DNA of 64,000 nucleotides from Planctomycetota bacterium. GTDB taxonomy: Bacteria; Planctomycetota; UBA8742; UBA2392. The position numbers were made by a program, and so were the translations under genes. Location of the stretch: NCBI GenBank assembly GCA_016712285.1, contig JADJRK010000001.1, forward strand, positions 1,240,001 to 1,304,000, given 5' to 3'. Position 1 is the first letter of the stretch. Each line of letters starts with the position of its first letter. Below the pieces are notes generated by a model. It made no database searches and was not told the DNA's origin. It worked only from the letters and a program-made list of their open reading frames with translations. Below, piece after piece: positions 8,166-16,777 of this stretch.

Positions 8166-10793
8166 TCAGTTTGAGTTACGGTCAATGTTTGCCGGCACAG
8201 GTGTTCCGTTGCCGGTGTTGGTTTGCAGCAGGCTGCCCGCGTCCTCGACGACGTTTGCGATGCCGGTGCCCACAATGTCGATGTCGATCTGCCCCGCAGC
8301 CCCGTTGGGCGTGCCGCCATTGGCCCGGACAATCGCCGTCGACGCAAAACGCACCGAGAACTCAAAGCCACCGCCGATGTTGATGTTTCCGCCTACCGCA
8401 CCAACCGGGCCCGCGATGGACGTGCTGCCGCCGCCGTTGGCGGAGAGCAGCGACGTGATCACCATCCGCGTCGAGCCGTCACCGGCAATCGTGATGTCGC
8501 CGGCTAGGCCGGCACTTACGCCGGTGCGCCCGTCGGCAACAATTTCCCCGGTAATCTGCAGGTCGGCGGCCTGACAGGCTATGCTGACTTCGCCGGCTGC
8601 GCTGCCCGCACCCTGGGTGCTGCCGTTGCCGCCCGAGACGTCGATATCGGCCCCGATCAACAGGTGGCCAAACTGCGTAACGATGGACACGTCGCCGCCG
8701 TTGCCGCCGCCCGTCGTGCCCGAGGTCGTTGAACCAGCACCGCCCGCGGCCAAGATGCTGCCGCCCGTGAATGTCACCTGCCCGCCCACGCCCAGGTCAA
8801 AGCTGGTGCCGGCGCCGTTACCGCCGCGGCCGGCAGCACTGTCGCCACCGCGCAGGTCGAACGCCACCAAGTCGAAGCTGAACACGGTCCAGAATGCCGA
8901 GTTGATTGCGGCAGTACCGCCCGTGCCGCCGCCTCCCAGCCCGCTGTTTGCACCGCCGCGGGCCGTGACGCTGCCGGACAGCGCAATCGTCGAAATGCCG
9001 CCGCTGCTGACGGCAAAATCGCCGCCTGTACCGCCACCATTGCCGCTGGTCGTGCTGCCGCCGGAAACGTTGATATCAAGGTCTGCAACAAGCGAGACGC
9101 CCGTGCCAATGCCGAAGTCAGCACTGCCGCCGTCTCCACCCAGGTCAGCAACGCTTGCTCCACCCACGCCGGAGAAACTCAGAGTTATGGCGTTGCGGTC
9201 AGAGGAGGACAGGCTCACCGCCAAGGCCCCGCCGGCACCGCCGAGGTCGTCACCACCGCCGCCATTGGCTGTGAAGTCAAACGTTGATGCGGTGATGGCT
9301 TCGCCATAGCTGGAAAACATCTGCACGAAGCAACCGCCGCCAGCACCGCCTTCTGCGCCGGCACCGGTGCCCGCGCCGCCGCTGACGTCGCCGGTCAGCG
9401 TAAAGTTCCAGGTCTCGCCGTAGCTTGAGTACCCCGCGTCGCCGCCCTCTCCGCCCAGCCCGTTCGAGTTGCCGCCCCGCGCCATGAATGTGGCCAGCAC
9501 ATTCACACACTCCGCGCCGTCGGCGTACACGGCCAGACTGCCACCGGTACCGCCCTGAGATGAACCCACACCGCCATGAGCCGTGAACTGCACGGCAACG
9601 CCGAACACGCTTTCACCTTCAAAGCTGCAATCTCCGCCGTCGCCGCCGGTGCCGCCACTTCCACCGTTGCTGGTGCTGACCACGGCCCCCTGCGAGGTCA
9701 CGCCGCTCACGTACACTGCTCCGCCGTCGCCTCCCGTGCCGGTGCCGGTTGCGCCGCCAATGGCTTCCGTTGCCATGAACATGTCCAGCGGGCCGTCGCA
9801 GGTGACTGCCACGTCGCCGCCGTCACCGCCCTGATTGGCACCGCTAGCCGCGCCCCCGTTGCCGCGCACGCTCCATGCAAAGCGCGTCATGATCGTCGAA
9901 GAAGCCGAGAACTGCGAATCCCCGGCGGCGCCTCCTGCGGTCCCGCCGCCGCCGTTGGCCTGGATCAAGCCGTCCGGAAGAATGATGTCACCGGCATCGC
10001 TCAGCAGGGTGACGTCGCCGCCTTGGCCGCCAATGGCTGCACCCGGACTGTTGCCGGTGGTGTTCGCGGTTCCGGCAAGAATCGCGGCCCCGTGGTAGGC
10101 AACCACGGTCAGGGCCCCGCCATCATAGGGCACCGGTGATGCATAGCCGCGCAAGTCAACGTTGCCGTCGATCGAGACCGCGGTTCCCGTCGCCTGCTCA
10201 GCCAGCAATCCCAAGCCCACCGAGTCCAGCGTGAGGCGCACCCCGTTGACGTTGCCGTCGATGCGGATGAAGTCGCCGACCAGGTTGGTGCGAATGACCA
10301 CCTGATCGACTGCCACCGGCGCGTCCGAGATGTCGAGCGTCGCGCCTGCAGGCAGGTGAAAGTCCTCGCCGATCAGGTCCACCCATGCGGTGCCGCCGGC
10401 CACGGTCACGCGCGCCGGCTGAATCGCGATCAACTCCGCATAGGTCACGGAGTTGTTCGCCAGCACAGTCGGCGTCAGGAAGTTGTTGTTGATCGCGGGA
10501 CGTGAACGGCCGTCATCAAGCAGAATTCGTCCAGCCGACGCCCAGACCGTGATGTCGCCGCCGCTGCCACCGGCTGCCCCTGTGCTGGTTCCGCCGCTGG
10601 TGTCGATGGCTACCGGCAAGCCGACGAGGGTCGGCAGCACAGTCGGCACAGACGGATAGACCGCTGAGCCCCCGCCACTGCTGCTCTTCCCGCCCTTGTC
10701 ATCATCACCACAGCCGCTGAGCAGTAAGACGAACACGCCCGCCGTAAGCAGCGCAATCACGCGCAACGACGCGTTATGGGTGAGCCGATGCAT
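8166..10793 (-). CDS. Large glycine-rich (PGRS-like) surface lipoprotein
   Basis: An 875-residue secreted lipoprotein. The N-terminus is a signal peptide with a clear lipobox LLLSGC, so the mature protein starts at Cys with acidic residues GDDDKGG after it, followed by a Ser/Gly linker. From about residue 60 to the end the chain is built of irregular repeats that alternate a beta-strand-like stretch of 12-20 residues with GGxGG turns (GGEGGDAGYSS, GGTGGSLAVYAD, GGDGGSADFGIG, GGGNGGDVSIVT). This composition recalls mycobacterial PE_PGRS proteins and filamentous beta-helix adhesins, and suggests a long parallel beta-roll or beta-helix on the cell surface. AAGGAG precedes the ATG at good spacing. 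Function unknown; adhesion or matrix is inference. Confidence 0.85.
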   Translation of the reverse strand: MHRLTHNASLRVIALLTAGVFVLLLSGCGDDDKGGKSSSGGGSAVYPSVPTVLPTLVGLPVAIDTSGGTSTGAAGGSGGDITVWASAGRILLDDGRSRPAINNNFLTPTVLANNSVTYAELIAIQPARVTVAGGTAWVDLIGEDFHLPAGATLDISDAPVAVDQVVIRTNLVGDFIRIDGNVNGVRLTLDSVGLGLLAEQATGTAVSIDGNVDLRGYASPVPYDGGALTVVAYHGAAILAGTANTTGNSPGAAIGGQGGDVTLLSDAGDIILPDGLIQANGGGGTAGGAAGDSQFSASSTIMTRFAWSVRGNGGAASGANQGGDGGDVAVTCDGPLDMFMATEAIGGATGTGTGGDGGAVYVSGVTSQGAVVSTSNGGSGGTGGDGGDCSFEGESVFGVAVQFTAHGGVGSSQGGTGGSLAVYADGAECVNVLATFMARGGNSNGLGGEGGDAGYSSYGETWNFTLTGDVSGGAGTGAGAEGGAGGGCFVQMFSSYGEAITASTFDFTANGGGGDDLGGAGGALAVSLSSSDRNAITLSFSGVGGASVADLGGDGGSADFGIGTGVSLVADLDINVSGGSTTSGNGGGTGGDFAVSSGGISTIALSGSVTARGGANSGLGGGGTGGTAAINSAFWTVFSFDLVAFDLRGGDSAAGRGGNGAGTSFDLGVGGQVTFTGGSILAAGGAGSTTSGTTGGGNGGDVSIVTQFGHLLIGADIDVSGGNGSTQGAGSAAGEVSIACQAADLQITGEIVADGRTGVSAGLAGDITIAGDGSTRMVITSLLSANGGGSTSIAGPVGAVGGNINIGGGFEFSVRFASTAIVRANGGTPNGAAGQIDIDIVGTGIANVVEDAGSLLQTNTGNGTPVPANIDRNSN

Positions 10794-10965
10794 GCGAAGC
10801 TCCTTGAGAAATTGTGAGCGGCAAGAGTGTTGCGCAAATCACTGCGTGACGCAAGCTCGCATTGCCGCAGGATTGCACAGCTTGCATTGGCCGCTCGCAG
10901 CACTTGAGCAACTGGGCACTTCGCCAAGTGTTAAGCAGCGATGAAGTCTGTCGCCACACACTTCG

Positions 10966-12060
10966 TCAAGCGTAGACCGACGCGCGCCGGGCGCTCATCT
11001 GGTGCGCGAGCTTGATGGCTTCGTGCATCGCGCCGGGGTTGGCTTTGCCCTGTCCTGCGATGTCGAAGGCGGTGCCGTGGTCCGGGCTTGTGCGCACGAT
11101 CGGCAGGCCCAGGGTCACGTTCACGCCCTCAAAGAACGCCAGCGTCTTGACCGGTATCAGGCCCTGGTCGTGGTACATCGCGACCACCGCGTCGTAGCGG
11201 CCGTCCCGGGCGTGGGCGAACACGCTGTCAGCCGCCAGCGGGCCCTCCAGCTTCCAGCCCTTCTTGCGCATGTCGTCGACCAGCGGCTTGATCAGCTTGC
11301 GGTCTTCATCGCCGAACCGGCCGTTTTCGCCGGCGTGGGGGTTCAAGCCGCAGACTGCAATGCGCGGGTCTTCAATCGCGAAGTCGTTGATCATCGATGC
11401 ATGCACCGTTTCAAGCACGCCGCGCAGCAGTTTGCGCGTGATCAGCTTCGGCACGCGGCTCAGGGGCTCATGAATCGTTGCCAGCGCCACGCGCAGGCCG
11501 CCCCCTACCAACATCATAACCGCGTGCTTGGCCTTGCACACGTGCGCGAACATCTCGGTCTGGCCCGGAAACGGGAACTCGTCTTCGTCCATGACTTCCT
11601 TGCAGATCGGCGCGGTCACGATCGCGTCGCTGATGTCGCAGGCCAGCATCTCTGTGGCTGCCACGAGATAACTGCTCGCGCGCTCGCCCGTTGCGCCGGT
11701 TGGCTTGCCGGGCTTGACCGCGCGCTCGTCTTTGAATCCGCAATCAAGAAAGATCGGACGCCACGGCTTGTCGCCCGCGGGCTCAATGTGCTCAAGCATA
11801 TAGCCGGGGTCGCCTATGAAGTCGTCCACAGGAATGATGTGGTAGGCGTGCATCGCCGATGGCTTGTCCAGGTGGCGGGCATACAGGAAGGCATCGCCGA
11901 TCACGGCAATCGGGCGCTGGTGCAGAATCTCGTGGCGCTTTTGCAGGCGGCGCACCGCGCGGTGCGTGACCTCGGCGCCGACGCCGGCGGGATCACCCAT
12001 GGTGATCAGCAGCGGCATGGGAAAGTCCCACGCCTCAAACTCTCCGCTGTCGTCGTTCAA
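10966..12060 (-). CDS. pdxA: 4-hydroxythreonine-4-phosphate dehydrogenase PdxA
   Basis: PdxA oxidises 4-phosphohydroxy-L-threonine in the DXP-dependent pyridoxal phosphate pathway, using NAD(P) and a divalent metal. Family blocks are PLLITMGDPAGVGAEV at the N-terminus, DCG, FPGQTEMFAHVCKAK, AVCGLNPHAGENGRFGDED with metal-binding histidine, and VVAMYHDQGLIPVKTLAFFEGVNVTLGLPIVRTSPDHGTAFD. The longest start is a TTG at 12060 that overlaps the TGA of the upstream VWA gene and has GGAG six bases before it, suggesting translational coupling. An ATG at 12018 (MPLLITMGDP) matches the usual N-terminus better and would give 350 residues. Either way the catalytic core is complete. Confidence 0.93.
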   Translation of the reverse strand: MNDDSGEFEAWDFPMPLLITMGDPAGVGAEVTHRAVRRLQKRHEILHQRPIAVIGDAFLYARHLDKPSAMHAYHIIPVDDFIGDPGYMLEHIEPAGDKPWRPIFLDCGFKDERAVKPGKPTGATGERASSYLVAATEMLACDISDAIVTAPICKEVMDEDEFPFPGQTEMFAHVCKAKHAVMMLVGGGLRVALATIHEPLSRVPKLITRKLLRGVLETVHASMINDFAIEDPRIAVCGLNPHAGENGRFGDEDRKLIKPLVDDMRKKGWKLEGPLAADSVFAHARDGRYDAVVAMYHDQGLIPVKTLAFFEGVNVTLGLPIVRTSPDHGTAFDIAGQGKANPGAMHEAIKLAHQMSARRASVYA

Positions 12061-14591
12061 CTGCGTCTCCGCACCAGGCGCTCAAGGGGCATCAGGATAA
12101 GGAACAGCGCGCACAGGTACACAGCCCCCATCGGCCAATCTCGCCGCGTGAGTCGTGTCTCTGGCAGCCTCGCCGCAAGCTCGGCCTGCTTCGGGTTGTT
12201 GTCCACTGGTTTCGTGAATCCGCCGCCCTGGCCTTTGCGCGCGATGTAGACGTCGCCGATGCGGCGCTGCTCATCATCGACTTGCTCGATCACCTCTGCG
12301 GCACCCGTCGGAAGTCCGCCCGCATGCGTGAGCAGACCGTCGACCAGTTCAAGCGCGAGGTCGCCCGACGCCGTTCGCAGCACGTATGTGGCGCCGGGCA
12401 GCGGGTCCAGCAGCCGAATGCCCTCGGGCGTTGCTTCGCCAACCAACCGCACATCCGGCACTTCGCGCGGCAACAGCCAGCGCAGGCTTGCGGCAAACAC
12501 GCCCGGGAAGTCGCCCCAGGCCGTGATCTCGCCCAGTGACTCAGGCTCGCCCCCTACCGACCAGAACGCTGTACGCCCCAGCCCGTACGCGTGAAAGGCC
12601 AGCGCCGGCGGGTCGCCCGCCGCATTCAGGCCCAGCGTGACGGCTGCTTCTGGCTTGGCGGTGCTGCGCGCGTACCAGGCTGCCCGTGGCGCGGGTTTGG
12701 GCAAAGCGTCCGGCCCGAAGAGCTGTTTGCCTGGCGGGAGCAGCGTAAGCTGAAACTCGCCCGCCAGCACATCGACCTTGGGTGGTTCCAGCTCGGCGGC
12801 CTTCTGCTCGTCGAGCTTGCGTTTGCGTTCTTCTTCTTCGGCCTTCTTCTGGTCGTCGTAGGCCTTGAACGCGGTTTCCACCGCGGTTACGAAAATCACG
12901 TGTGCCTTCTCGGCCGCTTCGCCCTCGCCGGGGATGAACGAGAACCCCTGCTTGGTGGCAAGGTCTTCAATCGTCTTGCGGGCCGCCAGTACCTCGGGTG
13001 TGCCGCCCACAAACGCGTCGCCGATGCCAACAGTCATGATGTTCACGGTTTCGCGGCGCGCCTCCTCGGCGATACTCGAAAGCAGCTTGCCCTCGCGCGC
13101 GTTGGCGGGGCGGTCTGCGCCGTCGGTCATCAGTACGATTACCTTGACCGCGCTGTTCTCTTTCTTGATCACGTCCAGCGCCTCGCGCATCGCGGCGTAG
13201 ACGTCGGTGTTGTAGTACATCTCATCGAACTCGGCGTCGCCCTCTGTCGCGGCCAGGCGCTGCGCCAGGTTCTTCACGTCGAAGTCAATGAACACCCGCG
13301 GCTTGTCAATCCACGTCTGCTTCAGCGTAAACGACAGCACGCCGACGCGCGTGTTGGTCTGCTCTTTGGCCTCTTTGATCTTCTTGAGCGCCTCGGTCAC
13401 GCCTTTGCATGCGACGCGCCAGCGTGTCAGGTCGGCGCGTCGATTGACCGTGGCGTTCATGCTGCCGGAGCGGTCAAGCACGTACACAATGCTGGCCTTG
13501 GCGACTTCGGCCTTGCCCTTGATCTCTTCTACCGGCGGGTCTTCGGGCTCTGGCGGCTTGCCTTCCTTGAGCAGCGTGACGGGCAAGAGCATCTTGGCCT
13601 CGGGCGCCAGGTACTCCGGCGCCACGAACTTTGCGCCATCGCCCGTGATGTACAACCCGCCGCCTCGTGCAACCCAGAAAGACAATCCGTAAATCACCGA
13701 CGGATTCGACAGCGACAACTGGTACAGGGCATCGACACTGGTCAGCACCACGCCGACCGGGTTGTCCGGGTTGTCGAATCTGCGCGCGTCGAATTCCGCC
13801 AGGTCACCCCGTTCGGTTTTCCAGCCGGGTGCAAGTTCCGTTACCCGCTTCTCGTGCTCTTTCGTCAGGCCCAGCATCAGCAGCACCGGCGGCTCCCCCA
13901 CACGCACAATGGCGCCGTCGCGCTGCAACTCGTTGCCTTGTGCGTCATGCAACAAGGCTTCCAGCAGGTGCACGCCCGGCTTTTCCAGCCGGATTTCTGC
14001 CTTGCCTGACTTGTGCGGCAACTCGGCACCATCCAGTAGCAGCCTCAACGTTGCGCCCGCGAGAAATGCCGACACGTTGACCTGCCCGGCTTCGCCCGGC
14101 TGCAGGGTTGTTGGCGCGTCGATGTGCAGAATCATCGGCGACGGCAGCACGTTTTCTTCGGGCCAGTGGGCTGTGCACGGCAGGCCAAGCGCAAGCACGG
14201 CGTCGCGGGCGCGAGTGGCCTGTTCGTGGCTGCCCCAGACCTCGGCCCGTTGCGGGGGTTGCTCGCCCGCCAACGCTCTGCGCACCCTGTTGGTGAACGC
14301 AAGCGGCGTCTCGCGAAAGTCGGTGGCGTCGGCGGCTGGGGCGCGATCATCCAGCAGCAGGCGCCATACGCCCTGCGGCTCAAAGCGGCTGGTCTCGGGT
14401 TGCGTCTCGACAATTCCGGCAAGGGCAAACACCAGCGCCGCGACGGCGATCACACGAATCGTGCCCGCAATGGCCACCGTTCGTTTGCCGTGGCGCCATG
14501 GCAGCAGCACAAGCAAGCCAAGGACTGCGCCAATGCCAATCCACGGAAGTGTGGCGGGATGTGCAATCTGAAGGCTCGATAGATCGGGCAT
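12057..14591 (-). CDS. VWA-domain membrane protein (BatA/aerotolerance-like, with GATase1-like segment)
   Basis: An 844-residue membrane protein starting at the ATG at 14591; the open frame extends further into asnS, but that extension is antisense. Two N-terminal transmembrane helices (about residues 15-60) and one near the C-terminus (MGAVYLCALFLILMPLERL) frame a large soluble region. The middle holds a VWA domain with MIDAS motif D373-R-S-G-S377 and VIVLMTDGADR further on. The segment ARGGGLYITGDGAKFV before it resembles the amidotransferase-like module that accompanies such proteins. A Lys/Glu-rich coiled coil follows the VWA domain. Such proteins usually work with MoxR ATPases; one is encoded at 20.4 kb. 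It overlaps the pdxA start. Confidence 0.8.
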   Translation of the reverse strand: MPDLSSLQIAHPATLPWIGIGAVLGLLVLLPWRHGKRTVAIAGTIRVIAVAALVFALAGIVETQPETSRFEPQGVWRLLLDDRAPAADATDFRETPLAFTNRVRRALAGEQPPQRAEVWGSHEQATRARDAVLALGLPCTAHWPEENVLPSPMILHIDAPTTLQPGEAGQVNVSAFLAGATLRLLLDGAELPHKSGKAEIRLEKPGVHLLEALLHDAQGNELQRDGAIVRVGEPPVLLMLGLTKEHEKRVTELAPGWKTERGDLAEFDARRFDNPDNPVGVVLTSVDALYQLSLSNPSVIYGLSFWVARGGGLYITGDGAKFVAPEYLAPEAKMLLPVTLLKEGKPPEPEDPPVEEIKGKAEVAKASIVYVLDRSGSMNATVNRRADLTRWRVACKGVTEALKKIKEAKEQTNTRVGVLSFTLKQTWIDKPRVFIDFDVKNLAQRLAATEGDAEFDEMYYNTDVYAAMREALDVIKKENSAVKVIVLMTDGADRPANAREGKLLSSIAEEARRETVNIMTVGIGDAFVGGTPEVLAARKTIEDLATKQGFSFIPGEGEAAEKAHVIFVTAVETAFKAYDDQKKAEEEERKRKLDEQKAAELEPPKVDVLAGEFQLTLLPPGKQLFGPDALPKPAPRAAWYARSTAKPEAAVTLGLNAAGDPPALAFHAYGLGRTAFWSVGGEPESLGEITAWGDFPGVFAASLRWLLPREVPDVRLVGEATPEGIRLLDPLPGATYVLRTASGDLALELVDGLLTHAGGLPTGAAEVIEQVDDEQRRIGDVYIARKGQGGGFTKPVDNNPKQAELAARLPETRLTRRDWPMGAVYLCALFLILMPLERLVRRRS

Positions 14592-14654
14592 CAAGCGCTT
14601 CCCGTTGTGCGCGCCAAACCTTGCATGCATAGTGCCCCCGCAAAGGGCAGACAC

Positions 14655-16004
14655 ATGACCGTTACGGTACGAACACTGAAGGACTCCGTCGACCACGAGG
14701 TCGAGCTCAAGGGCTGGATGTACAACCGGCGCGGCAGCGGCAAGCTGCTGTTTCTGCAGGTGCGCGACGGCACCGGCATCGTGCAGGTGGTGGTCAACAA
14801 GAAGGACGTGCCCGAGCCGGTCTTCGAAACAGCCAAGCGCATCGGCATCGAAAGCAGCATCATCGTGCGCGGGCGAGTCACGAAAGACGACCGCTCGGCC
14901 CTGGGCGTTGAGCTGCAATGCAGCGACCTGGCGGTGATCCAGGAAGTGCACGACTACCCGATCCAGATCACCGAAGACGTGCCCAACATCGACAAGCTGC
15001 TGGACAAGCGCCACCTGTGGATTCGGTCGCGCGTGCCCAACGCCATTCTGCGCGTGCGCAGCGAAGTGGTCCAGGCGATTCGCGACTTCTACTATCAGCG
15101 CGGTTACGTGTTGTTCGACGCGCCGATGTTCACGCCCGCAAGCTGCGAGGGCTCCAGCACGCTGTTTGAGGTGCCGTACTTCGACGCCACCGCCTACCTG
15201 TCGCAAAGCGGCCAGCTGTACGGTGAAGCCGGCGCACTTGCATTCGGCAAAGTCGTGGTTTTCGGCCCCACGTTTCGCGCCGAGAAGTCCAAGACCCGAC
15301 GCCACCTTACCGAGTTCTGGATGGTCGAGCCCGAAGTCGCGTTTCTCGAGCTCGACGGCGTCATGGACCTGGCCGAGCAGCAGATCCAGTACGTGGTAGG
15401 CCGCGCGCTGGAACGCTGCGCCGAAGAACTCAAGGTGCTCGAACGCGACACCGCCATTCTGCAGCAGGTCAGCAAGCCGTTCCCGCGCATCAGCCACTCC
15501 GAGGCGCAAGCCGTGCTTGCCAAGCTGAAAGCCGAGTTCGCCGCCAGCGGCAACGAAGAACTTCAGAAGCTAAGCAATGACATTCTCAAGAGCGGTCCCG
15601 ATGCCGACCTGGGTGCTGCGGACGAAACCGCCATCGGCATGCACTTCAAGCAGTGCGTGATGATCCACCGCTACCCGCGCCACGTGAAAGCCTTCTACAT
15701 GAAGGGTGATCCCGCCGACCCGACCAAGGCCCTGTGCGTAGACGTCATCGCACCCGAGGGCGTGGGCGAGATCGTGGGTGGCAGCCAGCGCGAGGACAGC
15801 CTGGAAGAGTTGCTGAAACAGATTGAGCACCACAAGGTTCCCATGGAAAGCGTCGAGTGGTTTGTCGACCTGCGGCGGTATGGCAGCGTCCCCCACGGCG
15901 GCTTCGGCATGGGCGTTGAACGCTGCGTGCAGTGGATCACCGGTTGCCAGCACGTGCGCGAAGCCATCCCGTTCCCGCGCACGATCTATCGCCTGAACCC
16001 GTAG
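14655..16004 (+). CDS. asnS: Asparaginyl-tRNA synthetase
   Basis: A class IIb synthetase charging tRNA-Asn. The N-terminal OB-fold anticodon-binding domain (about residues 1-110) contains VELKGWMYNRRGSGKLLFLQVRDG and IQVV-like strands. The catalytic domain has motif 2 FGPTFRAEKSKTRRHLTEFWMVEPE and motif 3 GGFGMGVERCVQWITG, ending HVREAIPFPRTIYRLNP, typical of AsnRS and not AspRS. The length of 449 residues is normal. ATG at 14655 is chosen over one 48 bases upstream because the OB-fold begins there and GGG lies nearby. It is divergent from the VWA gene with 63 bp between. A HAD-like gene follows 22 bp downstream. Confidence 0.95.
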   Translation: MTVTVRTLKDSVDHEVELKGWMYNRRGSGKLLFLQVRDGTGIVQVVVNKKDVPEPVFETAKRIGIESSIIVRGRVTKDDRSALGVELQCSDLAVIQEVHDYPIQITEDVPNIDKLLDKRHLWIRSRVPNAILRVRSEVVQAIRDFYYQRGYVLFDAPMFTPASCEGSSTLFEVPYFDATAYLSQSGQLYGEAGALAFGKVVVFGPTFRAEKSKTRRHLTEFWMVEPEVAFLELDGVMDLAEQQIQYVVGRALERCAEELKVLERDTAILQQVSKPFPRISHSEAQAVLAKLKAEFAASGNEELQKLSNDILKSGPDADLGAADETAIGMHFKQCVMIHRYPRHVKAFYMKGDPADPTKALCVDVIAPEGVGEIVGGSQREDSLEELLKQIEHHKVPMESVEWFVDLRRYGSVPHGGFGMGVERCVQWITGCQHVREAIPFPRTIYRLNP

Positions 16005-16026
16005 CACCTGAAGCAGAGGCAAGCCC

Positions 16027-16704
16027 TTGGCTGAAGCCATCATCATCGACCTGTACGACACCCTGACCGATGAGGCGGACAACGACCGCAATGCGTTGGC
16101 GCTGGTGCGCCAGGTCGTGGCGACGGCTGGGCAGCGCGTGACTGAGCAGGCGTTCGCGCAAGCCGAAGAGTTTGCCATCCAGAGCTTCGCGCCGAACATG
16201 TACGACGCCATGATCTTCAAGCTGGTGAATCGCGACACGACGCTGGCCCTGCGCTGCATCAGCGCCTTCAAGAAAAACAACCCGCGCAGCGTGAAGGTGC
16301 GCCCTGAGGCCAAAGAGATCCTGAAAATCTGCAATGAGCGCAAATGGAAAGTCGCGCTCGCCCACGCGCCCGACAAGGACGAGACGGAAGCTTTGCGGAA
16401 AGCCGGGCTGCTGGACATGTTTGATGTGAAAGGGCCGCCCGCGGCGCTCAAGATCGGGCTGCCGGACGTCCGCGTGCTGGAAATCCTGCTGGGTCAGCTG
16501 GCGGTGCGCCCGGGTGATTGCGTGATGCTGGGCAACCGCATCGACAACGACATCCGGCCCGCCAACATGCTGCGCATCACGACCGTGCAGTTGCAGGTGG
16601 GCATCCACGGCAAGCGGCAGTTTCCACGCGACCTGAAAGACGTGCCGGCCTATGAGGCGCCGACGCTTGCGGCGCTGATGAACGTGCTGCCGACGGTTGT
16701 CTGA
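16027..16704 (+). CDS. HAD-superfamily-like protein with altered motif II
   Basis: A 225-residue protein starting from TTG with AGAGG 8 bases upstream. Motif I is IIIDLYDTLTD (Asp nucleophile plus second Asp), a variant of DxDGTL. Motif IV-like GNRIDNDIRPANM has the acidic metal ligands, and KIGLPD provides the likely motif III lysine. The expected Ser/Thr of motif II is not obvious: the segment is KVALAHAPDKDE, with Ala-His in its place. The protein could be a phosphatase with changed phosphate binding, or a non-catalytic member. It sits between asnS and gatB on the same strand; no direct link to translation is shown. Confidence 0.72.
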   Translation: MAEAIIIDLYDTLTDEADNDRNALALVRQVVATAGQRVTEQAFAQAEEFAIQSFAPNMYDAMIFKLVNRDTTLALRCISAFKKNNPRSVKVRPEAKEILKICNERKWKVALAHAPDKDETEALRKAGLLDMFDVKGPPAALKIGLPDVRVLEILLGQLAVRPGDCVMLGNRIDNDIRPANMLRITTVQLQVGIHGKRQFPRDLKDVPAYEAPTLAALMNVLPTVV

Positions 16705-16777
16705 GTTCGCACCCGAGAAATCAGCGCCCGGCGGCTACTGGAAACAGCGGCCGTTGGCCTCTAGCCTCTGGCCCCAG

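Noticed and set aside
10794..10965. Regulatory element between pdxA and the lipoprotein gene
   Set aside because: Only a five-base-pair stem (CACTT/AAGTG near 10915-10935) is visible; too weak to call.
14592..14654. T-box riboswitch before asnS
   Set aside because: The gap is only 63 bp and has no T-box sequence or space for the specifier stem.
14592..15509. Long N-terminal extension of the VWA reading frame (1150 residues)
   Set aside because: It is antisense to asnS, which is a clear synthetase; the VWA gene starts at ATG 14591.
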